Shown: positions 41,305 through 50,129, counted from the stretch's first letter. The stretch: DNA of 64,000 nucleotides from Spirochaetota bacterium (GCA_023438065.1 JAEXRH010000015.1:62001-126000), one strand, 5' to 3'. Numbers and translations are program-made. The notes: generated from the sequence alone by a model not told the origin.

Positions 41305-42537
41305 ATGAAACATATCACGCATTCAACCCCTTCAGGCAGAGTCGCCGGCCCCGGCCCGACTATCCTTATCATCATCGCGATCACGCTCTTCATGGCATGC
41401 GCATGCCGCGCGCGAAACGGGACCGGACCCGTCCCGGTCGCCGACGTGACGGGCCCCGCGACCGCGCTCGTCAACCTTCGCCTGATCGACGGCGTCTCCG
41501 ACGCGCCGATCGAGAACGCGGCGATCGTCATCCGCGGAAAGACGATCGTCGCCGCGGGGAGGGTCTCGAAGGTCGCGATACCCGAAGGCGCCGCCGTCAT
41601 CGATCTCGCGGGCGCGACGGTCATGCCCGGCCTCGTCAATGCGCACGTCCATCACGGCTACGTCGAGGCGAACCTCCGCGCCTGGGCGCGCGCGGGCGTG
41701 ACGACCGTCCGGGATCTCGCGAACCTCGAGGGAGACTGGCGCGAGGGAATCGCATGGAGGGACGCGCGGAGGGAGAACCCGGAGTTCGCGCGGCTCTTGA
41801 TCGTCGGGCCGGGCCTCAAGGTCCCGAACGGCTACGGTACCTACGCGGTGAACTCGGTCGAGGAAACCGAGCGGGTCGTGAACGAGCTCGCCGACCGCGG
41901 AGTCGACGCGATCAAGCTCACCTTCGAGGATGGCTACGGCGGCCGCGTCAGGCAGCCGAAGATGACCGAGGAGGAATACCGGGCGGCCGTCCGCGTCGCG
42001 CACGAGCGGGGACTCACGGTCGTCGGGCACGTCACCTCGAGCGACAACCTCGCCCTCCTCATCAAGATGGGCGTCGACCAGGTGGCACACATGCCCTACG
42101 AGACGGTCCCGAAGGCGCTCATGAAAAAGACGATCGCGAAAAAACTCCCGATCATGACGACGATCACCGTTTTCGACGGGTACGGCGTCGGCTCGGGCGC
42201 GAAGGATAACCTCGCGCGCTTCCATGAGGAAGGCGGCGCCATCATCGCGCTCGGCGACGACTTCGGCGGCGGGGCGGGACGCTTCGACTATATGCCTCTC
42301 CGCGAGCTCCAGTGGATGAAGGGCGCCGGGATGAGCGAGATGGAGGTCATCAAGAGCGCGACGAGCGTCGCGGCCGAGGTTTGCGGCGTCTCCGGTCTCG
42401 TCGGGAAGATCAGGCCAGGACTCCGCGCGGACCTCCTCGCCGTCCGCGGCGACCCCCTTGCCGACCTCAAGGCGATTGCCGACGTCCGGCTCGTCATGCG
42501 CGACGGCGTCGTCATCAACGACGGAACCGGACGGTAA
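41305..42537 (+). CDS. Amidohydrolase-family lipoprotein
   Basis: The 410-residue protein starts with a signal peptide and a lipobox-like cysteine cluster (FMACAC, residues 29-34), so it is probably anchored outside the cytoplasm. The rest is a metal-dependent amidohydrolase of the imidazolonepropionase/prolidase-like type: composite beta-domain at both ends, HVHHG metal motif near residue 113, a Lys in IKLTFED as candidate bridging ligand, VVGHVTS, and an acidic GDDFGGG near the fourth metal position. The substrate is unknown. A TACCGT box ends 6 bp before the ATG with no Shine-Dalgarno. Confidence 0.8.
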   Translation: MKHITHSTPSGRVAGPGPTILIIIAITLFMACACRARNGTGPVPVADVTGPATALVNLRLIDGVSDAPIENAAIVIRGKTIVAAGRVSKVAIPEGAAVIDLAGATVMPGLVNAHVHHGYVEANLRAWARAGVTTVRDLANLEGDWREGIAWRDARRENPEFARLLIVGPGLKVPNGYGTYAVNSVEETERVVNELADRGVDAIKLTFEDGYGGRVRQPKMTEEEYRAAVRVAHERGLTVVGHVTSSDNLALLIKMGVDQVAHMPYETVPKALMKKTIAKKLPIMTTITVFDGYGVGSGAKDNLARFHEEGGAIIALGDDFGGGAGRFDYMPLRELQWMKGAGMSEMEVIKSATSVAAEVCGVSGLVGKIRPGLRADLLAVRGDPLADLKAIADVRLVMRDGVVINDGTGR

Positions 42538-42550
42538 CCGGATGGAGTCT

Positions 42551-42614
42551 GGCGGAATTATCGTAAATTCCGCCTGGGGTAAAGACATTTCCTTATCAGG
42601 AAACGATTTGCCCC
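42551..42614 (+). terminator. Two hairpins after the amidohydrolase gene
   Basis: First, GGCGGAATT/AATTCCGCC is a perfect 9-bp stem (42551-42574). Second, GGGGTAAA/TTTGCCCC (42576-42614) encloses an inner 5-bp TTTCC/GGAAA stem. A short CTTTT follows at 42619. They sit just ahead of the promoter of the next gene. Confidence 0.55.
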
Positions 42615-42647
42615 GGGACTTTTGTTGCGGATCCCGCTCGCGCTGAC

Positions 42648-42797
42648 TATACTTAGTGTATACAAGCGTTGTCGAATGAAACGCTCATGGGTCCCGTCAG
42701 GATGGCTGGATCTTTCGGGTCAGGAAAGACACTGCTGACCCGCTCGCCTCTCGGCCCCCGAAACGGGACTTCGCCAGTCCCCATGAGGAGGCCAATC
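42648..42797 (+). promoter_or_regulatory. Promoter and structured 5' leader of the DUF4382 gene
   Basis: A TATACT -10 box (42648-42653) would start an mRNA with a leader of about 138 bases. It can fold into an ordered structure: hairpin AGCGTT/AACGCT (42665-42685), then a long-range stem CATGGG...CCCATG (42686-42691 with 42780-42785) stacked on GTCCCGT...ACGGGAC (42691-42697 with 42763-42769), enclosing hairpin GGGTCAG/CTGACCC (42717-42741). CTGAC could also pair with GTCAG at 42696. The closing strand abuts the GAGGAGG ribosome binding site. No riboswitch class that I know fits. Confidence 0.6.
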
Positions 42798-43631
42798 ATG
42801 CGTATGAAGAAAACCATCATCGCGGCGATTTTCGCGATCGCGGCGAGTATCGCGTGCCTCGGGTGCGCGAACGAGGACGCGGCGACAACTACCGTGAGCT
42901 TCGTGCTCACCGATTCGCCCGTCGAGGCTTCGACCATCAAGGCGGTTAACGTCACCGTAAGCGGCGTCGCGATCAACGAGTCGGGTACCGCGGAGGATTC
43001 GGAATCGTCATGGCTTTCCATGACGCTCGACCCGCCCGTCTCGGCGAACTTTCTCGATCTCCAGGGAGGAGTCGTTCAGTCCCTGGGCGATATCGGAATG
43101 ACCGGCGGGACGCAGATCAACCAGATCAGGCTCATGGTCGATTCGGTGACCGTCGTCGAGTCCGACGACAGCGAGCATCAGGCGACCCTTCCCTCCGCTA
43201 CCGGATTCAAGATCGTCAACGCCTTCTCGATTCCGCGGTCGGGTACCGTAACCGTCGCCATCGATTTCGACGCGCGCAAGGCGATCGTGAAGAACAGCAA
43301 CGGATATACCGTCAAACCGGCGATCAGGGCCGTCATTACCGGGGAGGCAGGAAAGATCTCCGGTTCGGTCGGCGCGACCGGGGCGACCGCCGTGTACGCC
43401 TACGTCGGGGGATCCTACGATGCCGTCGAGAGCGAGATCGACCCCGACGGTTCTTCCTTCCCGAACGCGTATTGCTCGACCTTCGTGAAGGATGACGGGA
43501 GCTACGTACTTGCTTTCATGGATGCGGGAAGCTACGACCTGATAGCGGTAGACGGGTCGGGCGCCGTCGTCGGAACGCTCGACGCAGTGGAGGTAGTCTC
43601 CGGAAGCACGACGGAAAACCGGGATTTCTGA
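42798..43631 (+). CDS. DUF4382 lipoprotein
   Basis: The 277-residue protein has a signal peptide with a cysteine cluster (residues 20-23, ACLGC) and a DUF4382 domain (about 30-185, VSFVLTDSPVEASTIKAVNV and the DFDARKAIV block). This domain is found in surface lipoproteins of many diderms. The C-terminal ~85 residues look like a carboxypeptidase-regulatory/CnaB-type beta module (ISGSVGATGATAVYAYVGG). GAGGAGG precedes the ATG at 42798; an upstream ATG in frame lies inside the structured leader. Function unknown. Confidence 0.82.
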   Translation: MRMKKTIIAAIFAIAASIACLGCANEDAATTTVSFVLTDSPVEASTIKAVNVTVSGVAINESGTAEDSESSWLSMTLDPPVSANFLDLQGGVVQSLGDIGMTGGTQINQIRLMVDSVTVVESDDSEHQATLPSATGFKIVNAFSIPRSGTVTVAIDFDARKAIVKNSNGYTVKPAIRAVITGEAGKISGSVGATGATAVYAYVGGSYDAVESEIDPDGSSFPNAYCSTFVKDDGSYVLAFMDAGSYDLIAVDGSGAVVGTLDAVEVVSGSTTENRDF

Positions 43632-43664
43632 GTCCGGAAGCGAAGATCCGGCGCGACGCTTTCC

Positions 43665-44297
43665 CTATCGAAGCGGGTACTCGACCTTCCAGGCCTTTTC
43701 CGCGCCCGACGGCGTCTCGGCGATTTCGGCGAAGGTGACGCCCGGAAGTCCCGCGCAGCGGTTTTTCACGTTGTCGGTCGCGAGGATCTCCCAAGCCTTC
43801 GCGATGTCCTCGCCGAGCTTGCTCGCCGCGTTCACCTCGGCCCCGAAAACGTCCGCGTCGCCGATTCTCAGGACCTTTCCGAACCCGAGCCCCACGCAAA
43901 GAAGCACCTTCTCCTCGTCGGCCTTGTCGACGTTGTAGACCGCGAGCGTCCGCTGCATCTCGACCGCGCCCTGGACGGCCTTCGCGACGTTCCGGAAGAT
44001 CACGAGGAAACTGTCCCCCTCGACCTTGAGGAGGATGCCGTCGTGCTCCTCGATGACCGGGATCAGGAGCCGCTCGGCCTCGTGGATCGTCTGCAGGAAA
44101 TGGATGATGCCGAACTTCGCCGTGTTGCGCGAAAAGCCGGAAAGGTCGGTGAACATCACGCACCATTCCTCGCCAAAGAGATCCCAGATCCGCCCGTCGA
44201 TCTTTTCCTTGTCCGCCCCGGGCGCGAGTCGCGCCTCGATGAGCTTTTCGAGCCGTTCTTCCGAGGCGCTCAAGATTATCGATCGTTTCGTTTCCAT
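43665..44297 (-). CDS. Class III adenylate/guanylate cyclase-domain protein
   Basis: The 210-residue protein is essentially one nucleotide cyclase catalytic domain. Metal-binding aspartates are seen in FTDLSGFS near residue 49 and KVEGDSFL near 92, and GLGFGKVLRIGDADVFGAEVNAASKL has the conserved FG..VN.ASKL core. It lacks an obvious sensor domain beyond ~40 N-terminal residues. Whether the product is cAMP or cGMP cannot be read safely. The promoter is nearly ideal and places transcription start at the ATG. It is divergent from an HD-domain gene 84 bp away. Confidence 0.85.
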   Translation of the reverse strand: METKRSIILSASEERLEKLIEARLAPGADKEKIDGRIWDLFGEEWCVMFTDLSGFSRNTAKFGIIHFLQTIHEAERLLIPVIEEHDGILLKVEGDSFLVIFRNVAKAVQGAVEMQRTLAVYNVDKADEEKVLLCVGLGFGKVLRIGDADVFGAEVNAASKLGEDIAKAWEILATDNVKNRCAGLPGVTFAEIAETPSGAEKAWKVEYPLR

Positions 44298-44304
44298 ACG
44301 GGAA

Positions 44305-44333
44305 AGTATCCCACGCGCCTGACTGGCTGTCAA
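44305..44333 (-). promoter_or_regulatory. Leaderless promoter of the cyclase gene
   Basis: On the minus strand TTGACA (44328-44333) and GATACT (44305-44310) are 17 bp apart, and 7 bases separate the -10 from the ATG at 44297. There is no Shine-Dalgarno, so the transcript should begin at or next to the start codon. Confidence 0.8.
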
Positions 44334-44365
44334 ACCGAATATCGCGGGATACCGGCCGGGCGCCG

Positions 44366-44374
44366 TGATATACT
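44366..44374 (+). promoter_or_regulatory. Extended -10 promoter of the HD-domain gene
   Basis: TGATATACT is an extended -10 element ending 7 bases before the ATG at 44382. No good -35 is seen and there is no Shine-Dalgarno. Confidence 0.65.
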
Positions 44375-44381
44375 CCCGGGC

Positions 44382-44900
44382 ATGAACGATGACACGCTTG
44401 CCCGGCTCGCGCGCGCGGAGCCGACGGTTCTCGCCGCGATGATCCGGTATAACGGCGGCGACGCGCGCAGGATCGCGCACGCGATGAAGGTGTGGGGCTA
44501 CGCGAAGGCGATCGCGGAGCTCGAGGGACTCGATTACGCCGTGCGCGAGACGCTCGCGTACGCCGCGATTCTCCACGATATCGGCATCCACAACGCCGAG
44601 CGGATCCACGGCTCTAATGCAGGGAACTTTCAGGAACTCGAGGGGCCGCCCGTCGCGCGCGAGATTCTCGCGCCGATCGGCCTTCCCGGGGACGTCGTCG
44701 AGCGCGTCCTCTTTCTCGTCGGGAACCATCATTCGTACGGCATGGTCGACGGCGCGGACTTCAGGATCCTCGTCGAGGCCGACTTCATCGTGAACGCCCA
44801 GGAAGACGCGCTCGACGCCCGCTCGATCGCGGCAGCCCGCGAGAACGTGTTCCGCACCGCGGGCGGGATCGCGACCCTCGACGGTCTTTTCGCGCCCTGA
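44382..44900 (+). CDS. HD-domain phosphohydrolase
   Basis: The 172-residue protein is a small HD-domain enzyme. The metal-binding His-Asp pair is in AAILHDIGIHNAE near residue 66, with a first histidine in RRIAHAMKVWGYA and further ones in GNHHSYG. The organisation resembles the HD proteins that hydrolyse nucleotides or other phosphates. It is divergent from a class III cyclase, which suggests, without proving, a role in turning over a nucleotide signal. It is preceded by an extended -10 box and is probably translated from a leaderless mRNA. Confidence 0.8.
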   Translation: MNDDTLARLARAEPTVLAAMIRYNGGDARRIAHAMKVWGYAKAIAELEGLDYAVRETLAYAAILHDIGIHNAERIHGSNAGNFQELEGPPVAREILAPIGLPGDVVERVLFLVGNHHSYGMVDGADFRILVEADFIVNAQEDALDARSIAAARENVFRTAGGIATLDGLFAP

Positions 44901-44927
44901 CACCGGGCGAAGGGGGAGCGATTGACC

Positions 44928-44991
44928 CGCCCGGAGCGGGCGCGAGCCCGCTCCGGGCGCGGCAAGCGCGCGGGGGAAGGCTTTCCCCCGC
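44928..44991. terminator. Two strong hairpins between convergent genes
   Basis: The first is a 14-bp GC stem with GCGA tetraloop (44928-44959, inner arm GCCCGGAGCGGGC). The second is a 9-bp stem GCGGGGGAA/TTCCCCCGC (44970-44991). Both lie between the HD-domain gene and the acyl-CoA ligase gene, which end toward each other. Neither has a T-run. Confidence 0.6.
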
Positions 44992-45000
44992 CCATTACGA

Positions 45001-46656
45001 TTACTTCTTGTCGCCCTCGCGGATCTCGACGCGGCGGATCTTGCCCGAGATGGTCTTCGGGAGTTCCTTCACGAACTCGATGACGCGCGGGTATTTATAG
45101 GGGGCGGTCACCTTCTTGACGTGGTCCTGGAGTTCCTTGACGAGGGCGTCGCTCGCGGTGTAGTTCTTCGTGAGCACGATCGTCGCCTTGACGATCTGGC
45201 CGCGGTCGGGGTCGGGGACGGCGGTGATCGCGCACTCGAGGACCGCGGGGTGCGTGAGCAGGGCGCTCTCGACCTCGAAGGGGCCGATGCGGTAGCCCGA
45301 GCTCTTGATCATGTCGTCGTTCCGGCCGACGAACCAGTAGAAGCCGTCTTCGTCCTTCCAGGCGGTGTCGCCCGTGTGGTAGATGCCGCCCGCGAAGGCC
45401 TTCGCGGTGAGCTCGTCGTCGCGGTAGTAGCCCGCGTACATCCCGAAGGGCTTTCCGCCGTCGATGCGGATGATGATCTCGCCCGTCTCGCCGGTGTCGC
45501 ACGAGGAGCCGTCGGGCCTGACGATGTCGAGGACGTAGCCGGGCGAGGGCTTTCCCATCGAGCCGGGCTTCGGCTCCATGCCGGTGAAGTTGCCGAGGAC
45601 GATCGTGAGCTCGGTCTGGCCGTAGGCCTCGAAGAGCTTGAGGCCGGTAAGCTCGAGGAACTTGTTGTAGACCTCGGGATTGAGCGGCTCGCCCGCGATC
45701 GTGCAGTAGCGGAGCGCGGAGAGATCGTACTTCTTGAGGTCTTCCTTGATCATGTAGCGGTAGATCGTCGGCGGCGCGCAGAAGGTCGTCACCTTGAACT
45801 CGGCGACCTTCGCGAGGAGTTTCTCGGGGACGAAGGCGTCCATGTCGTAGACGAACACCGCGCTTCCGGCGATCCACTGGCCGTAGATCTTGCCCCACAT
45901 CGCCTTCGCCCAGCCGGTCTCCGCGACGGTGAGGTGGAGGCCCCCGTCGGTGACGTTGTGCCAGTACTTCGCGGTGATGATGTGGCCGAGGGGATAGGTG
46001 AAGTCGTGCTGGACCATCTTGGGATTGCCGGTCGTGCCCGAGGTGAAATAAAGGAGCATGATGTCCTTGTTGCCCGCGGCCTTGGTTCCGGTCGGGCGCG
46101 GGAATGTCGTGGACGCGGACGCGCATCCCTCGTGGAAGCTCGACCATCCGGGTCGGTTCTCGCCGATCGTGACGAGTGTCTTCACGGTCGGGGAATCCTT
46201 GAGCGCCTCGTCGACGCGATCTTGCAAATCCTTCTCGTCGATCGTGACGACGGCCTTGATACCCGCGGCGTTGTTCCGGTACACGAGATCCTTCACCATG
46301 AGAAGGTGGGTCGCCGGGCACGAGATCGCGCCGAGCTTGTGGAGGGCGAGGTGCGCGACCCAGAACTCCCAGCGGCGGCGGAGGATGAGGAGGACGGCGT
46401 CGCCCTTCCCGATCCCGAGCGAGGCGAAGTAGTTCGCGCAGCGGTCGGAGAGTTCCTTGAGCTCGGCGAAGCCGAAGCGCCGGTCCTCCCCGGCGTCGTT
46501 CGTCCACACGAGGGCCTCGCGCTTCGGTTCCTCGCGCGCGAAGCGGTCGACGACGTCGTACGCGAAGTTGAAGTTCTCCGGGATCTTGATTTTGTAGTTC
46601 GCCATCAGGTCTTCGTACGAGTCGTAGTCGCGGCCTATGTAATCGTATAGCAGCAT
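45001..46656 (-). CDS. AMP-dependent acyl-CoA/acetyl-CoA synthetase family protein
   Basis: The 551-residue enzyme should activate a carboxylic acid with ATP and couple it to CoA. It has the AMP-binding P-loop [11 protein letters not shown] near residue 191, EAYGQTE, the hinge [20 protein letters not shown] and the C-terminal catalytic Lys in KTISGKIRR. It is closer to medium-chain/benzoate-type ligases than to the longer acetyl-CoA synthetase; the acid is not known. A GGA-type site precedes the ATG at 46656. The upstream XRE-cupin regulator is 47 bp away in the same direction. Confidence 0.88.
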   Translation of the reverse strand: MLLYDYIGRDYDSYEDLMANYKIKIPENFNFAYDVVDRFAREEPKREALVWTNDAGEDRRFGFAELKELSDRCANYFASLGIGKGDAVLLILRRRWEFWVAHLALHKLGAISCPATHLLMVKDLVYRNNAAGIKAVVTIDEKDLQDRVDEALKDSPTVKTLVTIGENRPGWSSFHEGCASASTTFPRPTGTKAAGNKDIMLLYFTSGTTGNPKMVQHDFTYPLGHIITAKYWHNVTDGGLHLTVAETGWAKAMWGKIYGQWIAGSAVFVYDMDAFVPEKLLAKVAEFKVTTFCAPPTIYRYMIKEDLKKYDLSALRYCTIAGEPLNPEVYNKFLELTGLKLFEAYGQTELTIVLGNFTGMEPKPGSMGKPSPGYVLDIVRPDGSSCDTGETGEIIIRIDGGKPFGMYAGYYRDDELTAKAFAGGIYHTGDTAWKDEDGFYWFVGRNDDMIKSSGYRIGPFEVESALLTHPAVLECAITAVPDPDRGQIVKATIVLTKNYTASDALVKELQDHVKKVTAPYKYPRVIEFVKELPKTISGKIRRVEIREGDKK

Positions 46657-46703
46657 GTCGGTTTCCTTAATCGTTGGGTTTGTATCGCCGTCCGAGGGCG
46701 AGT

Positions 46704-47258
46704 TCAGAATATGCAGGCAAGGAAGCGCGCGCTCTTGCCGTTGAGGGCTCTCATCCCGTGCGGGATGCCTGAGTCGAAATAAAGGGAGTCGCCCTCGTTC
46801 AAGGTGAATTCCTTCCCGTTGAGGCTGACGACGAGCGAGCCCTCGATCACGTAGTCGAACTCCTGCCCGAGGTGGGTGTTGAGGTGGATCGGCTCTCCGG
46901 CCGGCTTCGGCTCGACGGTGACGAGGAAGGGCTCGGCCTTGCGGTCCGCGAAGGTGTACGCGAGGCTCTTGTACCGGTAGTCGAGCCGGCGGTTCACGGT
47001 GACGCCCGAAGCGCGCCGGGTGAGGCAATAGCCGTGGAGGTGCGGCTCCTCGCCGGTAAGAAGGGTGTTGAGCTCGACGTTGAAGCGCTTGGCGATCGTA
47101 TGGAGGGTTCCGACGGGGATGTCGGTCTCGCCCCGCTCGAACGAGTCGAGCTCGCGCTCGGTAATGCCGCATTCGGCGGCGAGGGTGGCGGCGGATATCC
47201 CGCACGCGTCGCGAAGCCCGCGAATGCGTTCCCCGATCGCCTTGATTTCATCAGTCAT
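46704..47258 (-). CDS. XRE-cupin transcriptional regulator
   Basis: The 184-residue protein has an N-terminal XRE/Cro-type helix-turn-helix (about 7-62, [20 protein letters not shown]) and a C-terminal cupin (about 105-184, [13 protein letters not shown] and [10 protein letters not shown] with the metal-site histidine). Regulators of this build often control the adjacent acyl-CoA ligase gene, as the order here suggests. The ATG at 47258 has AAGGAG at good spacing; the frame upstream is not used. It is divergent from a thioesterase gene. Confidence 0.88.
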   Translation of the reverse strand: MTDEIKAIGERIRGLRDACGISAATLAAECGITERELDSFERGETDIPVGTLHTIAKRFNVELNTLLTGEEPHLHGYCLTRRASGVTVNRRLDYRYKSLAYTFADRKAEPFLVTVEPKPAGEPIHLNTHLGQEFDYVIEGSLVVSLNGKEFTLNEGDSLYFDSGIPHGMRALNGKSARFLACIF

Positions 47259-47341
47259 GTCACGCTCCTTCGCGCAGATACGCGTAAGGTCGCCCGAAGG
47301 CAACCCGTAATCTTAAGCTGGCCTTCACAGTATACCGTATG

Positions 47342-47370
47342 TTTAAAGAAATGGCGAGATGGGGTATTAT
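47342..47370 (+). promoter_or_regulatory. Promoter of the thioesterase gene
   Basis: TTTAAA (47342-47347), 17 bp, TATTAT (47365-47370). The start lies 36 bp further on with its own Shine-Dalgarno. A TATACT box on the opposite strand (near 47329-47334) may serve the XRE-cupin gene. Confidence 0.55.
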
Positions 47371-47406
47371 TGAAATCCTTAAAACGACGCGACTAAGGAG
47401 AGACCG

Positions 47407-47871
47407 ATGATCAGCGAAATGCCGAATCCCTTCCCCGATTCCGCCTGCTTTTTTTGCGGCAAGGACAGTCCCGGCGGGCTCCGCCTCCGGTTCTTCCGCG
47501 ACACGGCGACGGGCGAGGTTTCCGCGGACTTCGTGCCCGACATGCGTTTCGCCGGCCAGGGAACGATCCTTCACGGCGGGATCCAGGCGGGCATCCTCGA
47601 CGAGATCATGGGATGGACGGGACACTCCGCGACGGGATCGCTCGCGGTGACGGTGAAGCTCGAAACCGAATACCTCGCGCCGGTGTACATCGACGGGAAC
47701 GCGATCAGAATTTCCTGCGTCCTCGTCCGCGACGAGGGAAAGACGATGATCCTCGAGGCGCGGATCACGGACGCGCGCGGTACGCTCTGTACCCGCGCGA
47801 CGGGCCGGTTCCACAAGGTCAGCGCCGAAAGGTACGACGCGCTCGTCAGGCGTTCCCCGCCGGAGGAGTAG
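47407..47871 (+). CDS. PaaI-type hot-dog thioesterase
   Basis: The 154-residue protein is a hot-dog-fold acyl-CoA thioesterase of the PaaI/YiiD-like group. It has the pattern HGGIQAGILDEIMGW with the acidic residue on the central helix and VTVKLETEYLAPV on the following strand. The N-terminal CFFCG pair of cysteines is common in a subfamily. AAGGAGAG precedes the ATG. It is divergent from the XRE-cupin/acyl-CoA ligase unit, so these genes may act on the same acyl-CoA, one making and one hydrolysing it. Confidence 0.85.
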   Translation: MISEMPNPFPDSACFFCGKDSPGGLRLRFFRDTATGEVSADFVPDMRFAGQGTILHGGIQAGILDEIMGWTGHSATGSLAVTVKLETEYLAPVYIDGNAIRISCVLVRDEGKTMILEARITDARGTLCTRATGRFHKVSAERYDALVRRSPPEE

Positions 47872-47989
47872 TTACCCGCCTGCCGCGCTTCACGCCGCCG
47901 GGAAACGGGTGCGCCGCGGGGCGCGCAAGTCGCCGCGGGCAGCGTGTCTCCCCCAGCGCGCGGATCGAAACTTTTGTCTTCCGGTAGTT

Positions 47990-48018
47990 TTGCCAGCCGT
48001 CGCGGGCCGTGCTATAGT
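47990..48018 (+). promoter_or_regulatory. Promoter of the glycosyltransferase gene
   Basis: TTGCCA (47990-47995), 17 bp, TATAGT (48013-48018) preceded by TGC (extended -10). The ATG is only 9 bases further, with no Shine-Dalgarno. Confidence 0.7.
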
Positions 48019-48027
48019 GATAGGGCC

Positions 48028-49236
48028 ATGAAAGTGCTCTGCATCGTTTTCACGCCAGCAACCGGAACACTCGGAAGCCTCACACGCGTCCTCGCGCTCG
48101 CGCGCGCGTTCGTGGCGAAAGGACATGAGGTCGAATTCTGCGCGGCCGGGCACGCGAGGGAGCTCATCGAGCGAAAGAAGTTCCCCGTCCGCATCATGCC
48201 GGAAGCGAGCCTTCTCGGTCTTCCCCGTCCGCTCGCCCGGACGCTCGAACGGCACGCGCAAAGCTTCACGCTTCCCGCGCGCGACGGTCAGACCGTGGGC
48301 AGTATATGGTTCATCTACTGGCTTACCGGGATGATGCGAAAGCGCTATCTCTCGCGTCTCGTGGACGCGCAGCTCGAGGCGATCCGGGACTTCAAGCCCG
48401 ATCTCATCGTCACCGAGATGGACCCGGGCTCCTACCTCTCGTCGCGCATCGCGGGGGTCCCGATCGTGACGACCTTCGCGAAGATCGCCTCGTACGGATC
48501 GGGAGGGCGATTCTGGCGCCGCGCGCGAAGGACGATGGCAGCCGTGCTCCGCGACCATGGTGTCGAGCCTCCCGCGGCCCCCGAGGAACTCATGACCGGC
48601 GCGGGAGTGCTCGACATCATCCCGTCGATTCCCGCCCTCGACGGCTCAGCCGAAACGGAAAACATCGTCTACGTCGGAAACATACTCGAGCCCGTCCGCG
48701 ACGAGCGTCTCACCTTCTCCGCGGCGCGCGGGAGCCGCTACGTCTTCGTGTATTCGGGTACCGGATCGATACCGATCGGAAACCTCAGGAAGGTACTCCC
48801 CGCGGCCTTCGAGGGGGCGCCGGGCATCCAGTGCCTCGTCGCGGCCGAGTCCCTCGAACGCGAAGAGCGCGTCGGGAACGTCTTTTTCGCCCCGTGGATC
48901 CCGGCCGCAGAGATCCTCCGGCAATGCGAGCTCGTTATCTGCCACGGAGGGCTCAACACGATCACCCAGAGCATCGAGGCGGGGGTTCCCCTCCTCTGTT
49001 TCCCGGGGGCGGTCTTCGAGCGCCGCTACAACGCCGAGATGGTAATGAAAAACGGCGCGGGGATGATGGGAGAGATTTCCGATTTCAATCCCGAGTGGAT
49101 CAGGAAGCAATACGACCGAAGGGGCGATTTCGCGCCCGGCGTCAACCGTCTCCGCGGGGACTTCGCCCGCTACTCGGGAGCGCCGTACGCGGTCGAGCGG
49201 ATCATCGAGTGGTCGAAGGCGGGAATCCCGGGCTAG
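48028..49236 (+). CDS. GT1-family glycosyltransferase
   Basis: The 402-residue GT-B fold protein resembles UDP-glucuronosyl/macrolide-type glycosyltransferases. The N-terminal half starts KVLCIVFTPATGTLGSLTRVLALARAF with the acceptor-side Rossmann pattern, and the C-terminal half has the nucleotide-sugar motif HGGLNTITQSIEAGVPLLCFP near residue 312. The acceptor could be a lipid or natural product; nothing here decides it. It is a stand-alone gene whose stop overlaps that of the SUMF1 lipoprotein on the other strand (CTAG). Confidence 0.85.
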   Translation: MKVLCIVFTPATGTLGSLTRVLALARAFVAKGHEVEFCAAGHARELIERKKFPVRIMPEASLLGLPRPLARTLERHAQSFTLPARDGQTVGSIWFIYWLTGMMRKRYLSRLVDAQLEAIRDFKPDLIVTEMDPGSYLSSRIAGVPIVTTFAKIASYGSGGRFWRRARRTMAAVLRDHGVEPPAAPEELMTGAGVLDIIPSIPALDGSAETENIVYVGNILEPVRDERLTFSAARGSRYVFVYSGTGSIPIGNLRKVLPAAFEGAPGIQCLVAAESLEREERVGNVFFAPWIPAAEILRQCELVICHGGLNTITQSIEAGVPLLCFPGAVFERRYNAEMVMKNGAGMMGEISDFNPEWIRKQYDRRGDFAPGVNRLRGDFARYSGAPYAVERIIEWSKAGIPG

Positions 49237-50129
49237 CGGGGCCGGACCGTCCGGAGTCCCACGTCGGGAAACGGGAAGTAATACTCGGGATTGTTGATGT
49301 TCTGGTAGAAGTAGGTCGTCGGCACGGGCGCTGACATGAACGATCCCCCGCGCCAGATGCGATTGCTCGTCTTGAGCGCCGAGTCCTTCGTCCGATCCGC
49401 GATTATGACCGGCCGGAAGGTCTCGGTGCAGAACTCGCTCACGTTCCCGCTCATGTCATAGAGCCCGAGTTCGTTCGGCTTGAGGCCGCCGACCTCGTGC
49501 GCCTCGTTTCCGGAATTGAGAGCGAACCAGGCGACATCGTCGAACCCGTCCGCCCCCGAGAACCGATGGCCCGAGGCTTTCGATCCCCCTTTCGCGAGAT
49601 ACTCCCACTCCTCGTACGTCGGCATCCGGTATCCGTTTGCCGAGGGAATCACGTCCCACGAGTCCCAGTCATACGCGAGGGAAAGCCCGTTGGCCTCGCT
49701 CAGCACGTTACAGAAAAAGGCCGCGCCATACCAGCCGATGTCGGTGAGCGGCATTCGGGCGGACATATCGGGAACCACGAGAGCTCCATCCCTGAGCGCG
49801 ATCCGGTCCCGCCGGATCGAGAGATCAAAGACAAAGCTCGCGTATTGCGGGAAAAGCCCTTTTCGGGGATAGATCTTGCCGTCACGAATCTCGGCGAGTT
49901 TATGCGACAGCGCGTAGCTCATCGCGGGAGCGAACTGGCCCCACGTAATCTCGAAGCGGGAAACGTTGAGGTCGCCGACGGACGCCTCGTACCGGGCGCA
50001 ATACGCGTCGTCGCCGACCGTGAGCGAGCCGCCCGGGACGGCGATCTCGTCGACCGGGATCGCGGCTTGACGCGCGCACGAGACACAGGCGAGACCGGCG
50101 AGAAGAAAGATGATCGTTACATTTTTCAT
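49233..50129 (-). CDS. SUMF1/FGE-sulfatase-domain lipoprotein
   Basis: The 298-residue protein has a short signal peptide with a lipobox-like end (LACVS-C18) and a formylglycine-generating-enzyme/SUMF1 domain (about 28-298). Recognisable blocks are VSRFEITWGQFA, RMPTYEEWEYLAKGG, ELGLYDMSGNVSEFC and RIWRGGSF. Many bacterial lipoproteins with this fold bind rather than convert substrates, and I cannot confirm the catalytic cysteines of true FGE. The ATG lacks a clear Shine-Dalgarno. It is convergent with the glycosyltransferase, overlapping by four bases. Confidence 0.82.
   Translation of the reverse strand: MKNVTIIFLLAGLACVSCARQAAIPVDEIAVPGGSLTVGDDAYCARYEASVGDLNVSRFEITWGQFAPAMSYALSHKLAEIRDGKIYPRKGLFPQYASFVFDLSIRRDRIALRDGALVVPDMSARMPLTDIGWYGAAFFCNVLSEANGLSLAYDWDSWDVIPSANGYRMPTYEEWEYLAKGGSKASGHRFSGADGFDDVAWFALNSGNEAHEVGGLKPNELGLYDMSGNVSEFCTETFRPVIIADRTKDSALKTSNRIWRGGSFMSAPVPTTYFYQNINNPEYYFPFPDVGLRTVRPR

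Noticed and set aside
42660..42797. c-di-GMP-I riboswitch in the DUF4382 leader
   Set aside because: The conserved GEMM core and its tetraloop receptor are not present.
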